Assembly: GCF_009389715.1 (NCBI RefSeq) | Contig: NC_052405.1 | Span: 7,791,194-7,855,193 of the forward strand | Direction of reading: 5' to 3' | Source: Phoenix dactylifera | Lineage: Eukaryota > Streptophyta > Magnoliopsida > Arecales > Arecaceae | DNA: 64,000 bases | Part shown: positions 62,720-64,000 of the stretch, one piece after another | Numbering within the stretch: the stretch's first letter is position 1 | How the letters are laid out: the number at the start of each line of letters is the position of its first letter | The notes under the pieces: model-generated | The model's database searches: none | Told to the model about the DNA's origin: nothing | Seen by the model: the letters and a program-made list of their open reading frames with translations, nothing else | Position numbers and translations under genes: made by a program

Positions 62720-64000
62720 GTCAGTACAAATTTCTTCTCTCTTCTCTTCTTTTCTTTCTTTCTTTTGTTTCCCTCATCTTAGGGTTGCTTGAAAAGCTAT
62801 GAGTTTCTTCTTGGAAGTGGATCAGAGAGCTTTATGTGCTGCATTTTGCCGAGTAACCCGTTTCTTCAGCTCGATTAGTATTAATTCTATCGTTCTTGTG
62901 TGTGTATATATATTCTTTAAATTCCTCTGGAACTAGCGTGTGTGTGTGTGTGTTTTTCTTTTTTCTTTCCCTCAAGAAGATGACTGCGCAAGAATTGTCG
63001 GTCTAGATATGCCCAGATGCCTGCTTGTCCGGCTTCTTGAATTCCCTGTTTTACCTTTGCTTCATGAGGGTTTTAAAATTCTCGAGTTTTTTTTACTACA
63101 GCTAGGGCTTCCTCGAGGTTTCGGACTAGTCTTGGCCAGGATCGCAGCACCCGATTTATATGAAGCGTGAATACTAGATAAGAGAGCCAGTTGTGAAACT
63201 GTCTTTTGACTTTACCTTGATCCGAGTGAACAACCCCATGAAGCTTGCATGAGGCTTCTTAGTTTACGCGACACTTGAAACTTCGTTGCATACTTGGTGG
63301 AGAGAAGCTTCATGTTGTTAGCAAATTAGACAAAAAGTGGCCGCATATTGTATTACGCTGTTGATTCGAGTTTCTCCTTGACAAATTTTATCATCAGTCT
63401 TCAATTGTATCGAGGAAAAATTAAGCCACTTGGGCTGAGGGCACTTGGCTGGATTGTGCTAGCTCGAAGAAAAGAGGCCCTTTTCAACCATTTAAGTAAA
63501 CACTCTGGTTGAGATTCGGTAAAAGAGATCTAATTTTCTTTTACAACTTGTGCAATTCGCACTGTTGAAATTGGCTTGAAATCTTCTACACATAATGTTC
63601 CATGCTAAATTTCTGATTTTGAATCTTCTGCAGTAACCATATTTAATATGCTCTGTTCTGCTGCGTGTCATGTTAATATCTATCTATGATTAAATGCTAT
63701 ATGCATACATGTACATACATACATAAATACATATGTACATATGCATTTTAATGTGTATCTTTATGTATTTGATTATGTATATGTATTTATATACGCATGT
63801 AGATGTACAAACGTACTTATGTACGTAGACACATACGCATATTTATATACGCATACAGATGTATAAACCTACTTACGTACATAGACACATACGCATGTGC
63901 ACACACATACATACACACATACACATAGTATGCATGTGCCTATGTATTTTTTATATGTGTGTCATATATGTCCTTGCAAGGTCCAAAATTTCATAACATG
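62720..64000 (+). other. Probable UVR8 intron 1
   Basis: Opens with a donor and contains a GT-rich run near 62938-62953 and, at 63700-63960, a decayed array of ACATA/TGTAT phrases (TACATACATA, TACGTACATAG). No RCC1-like exon could be read. Confidence 0.55.
63700..63960. repeat. Decayed (TACA)n-type simple repeat
   Basis: Alternating ATACAT, GTACAT and ACATACGCAT phrases over about 260 bp, including the near-repeated CATATTTATATACGCAT. Simple-sequence expansion with many substitutions. Confidence 0.7.

Overview
This window is plant nuclear DNA. Genes are split into many short exons with GT..AG introns of up to about 3 kb, intergenic DNA is AT-rich, and MITE, SINE and LINE remnants are common. 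Every gene recognised is a land-plant family. A monocot is likely, and a palm-type genome is my best guess (an inference from the repeat style and gene sequences, not proven).

Six protein-coding genes can be supported. From left to right they are: (1) + strand, 996-2266, the last exon of an ASHH2/SDG8/EFS-type histone H3K36 methyltransferase, with an apparent 1-base frameshift; (2) - strand, 9342-5410, a complete 10-exon gene for a receptor-like cytoplasmic kinase with an N-terminal USP-like domain (832 aa); (3) - strand, 22404-21512, a two-exon TCHQD-class glutathione transferase (265 aa); (4) + strand, 27686-49264, a 31-exon gene for the chloroplast SECA2 motor (1064 aa); (5) + strand, 53410-57614, a four-exon PAD4 lipase-like immune regulator (622 aa); (6) + strand, from 62611, the first coding exon of the UV-B receptor UVR8, which runs off the right edge. 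For genes 2 to 5 I assembled the exons by hand and checked that the reading phase is kept across every junction.

The genes do not form one pathway. They cover chromatin (ASHH2), signalling (kinase), detoxification (TCHQD), plastid protein export (SECA2), immunity (PAD4) and light perception (UVR8). The order ASHH2 - USP kinase - TCHQD matches, from memory, the Arabidopsis neighbours At1g77300 - At1g77280 - At1g77290, and SECA2 (At1g21650) lies near a paralogue of the kinase (At1g21590). The left half therefore looks like an ancient conserved block.

The rest is repeats. SECA2 introns hold four copies of a GTACCG-rich palindromic MITE. Three have 8-bp target duplications and the fourth a probable one, pointing to the hAT superfamily. 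They also hold two MITEs with other terminal inverted repeats and an Au SINE flanked by an 18-bp duplication. A PAD4 intron holds another hAT-like MITE with a perfect 8-bp duplication. A 5'-truncated LINE with an 11-bp duplication lies between PAD4 and UVR8. About 12 kb between the kinase and TCHQD, 5 kb between TCHQD and SECA2, and 4 kb between SECA2 and PAD4 hold no gene I can support. I found no CRISPR array, rRNA or intact tRNA gene, and no clearly new multi-gene system.
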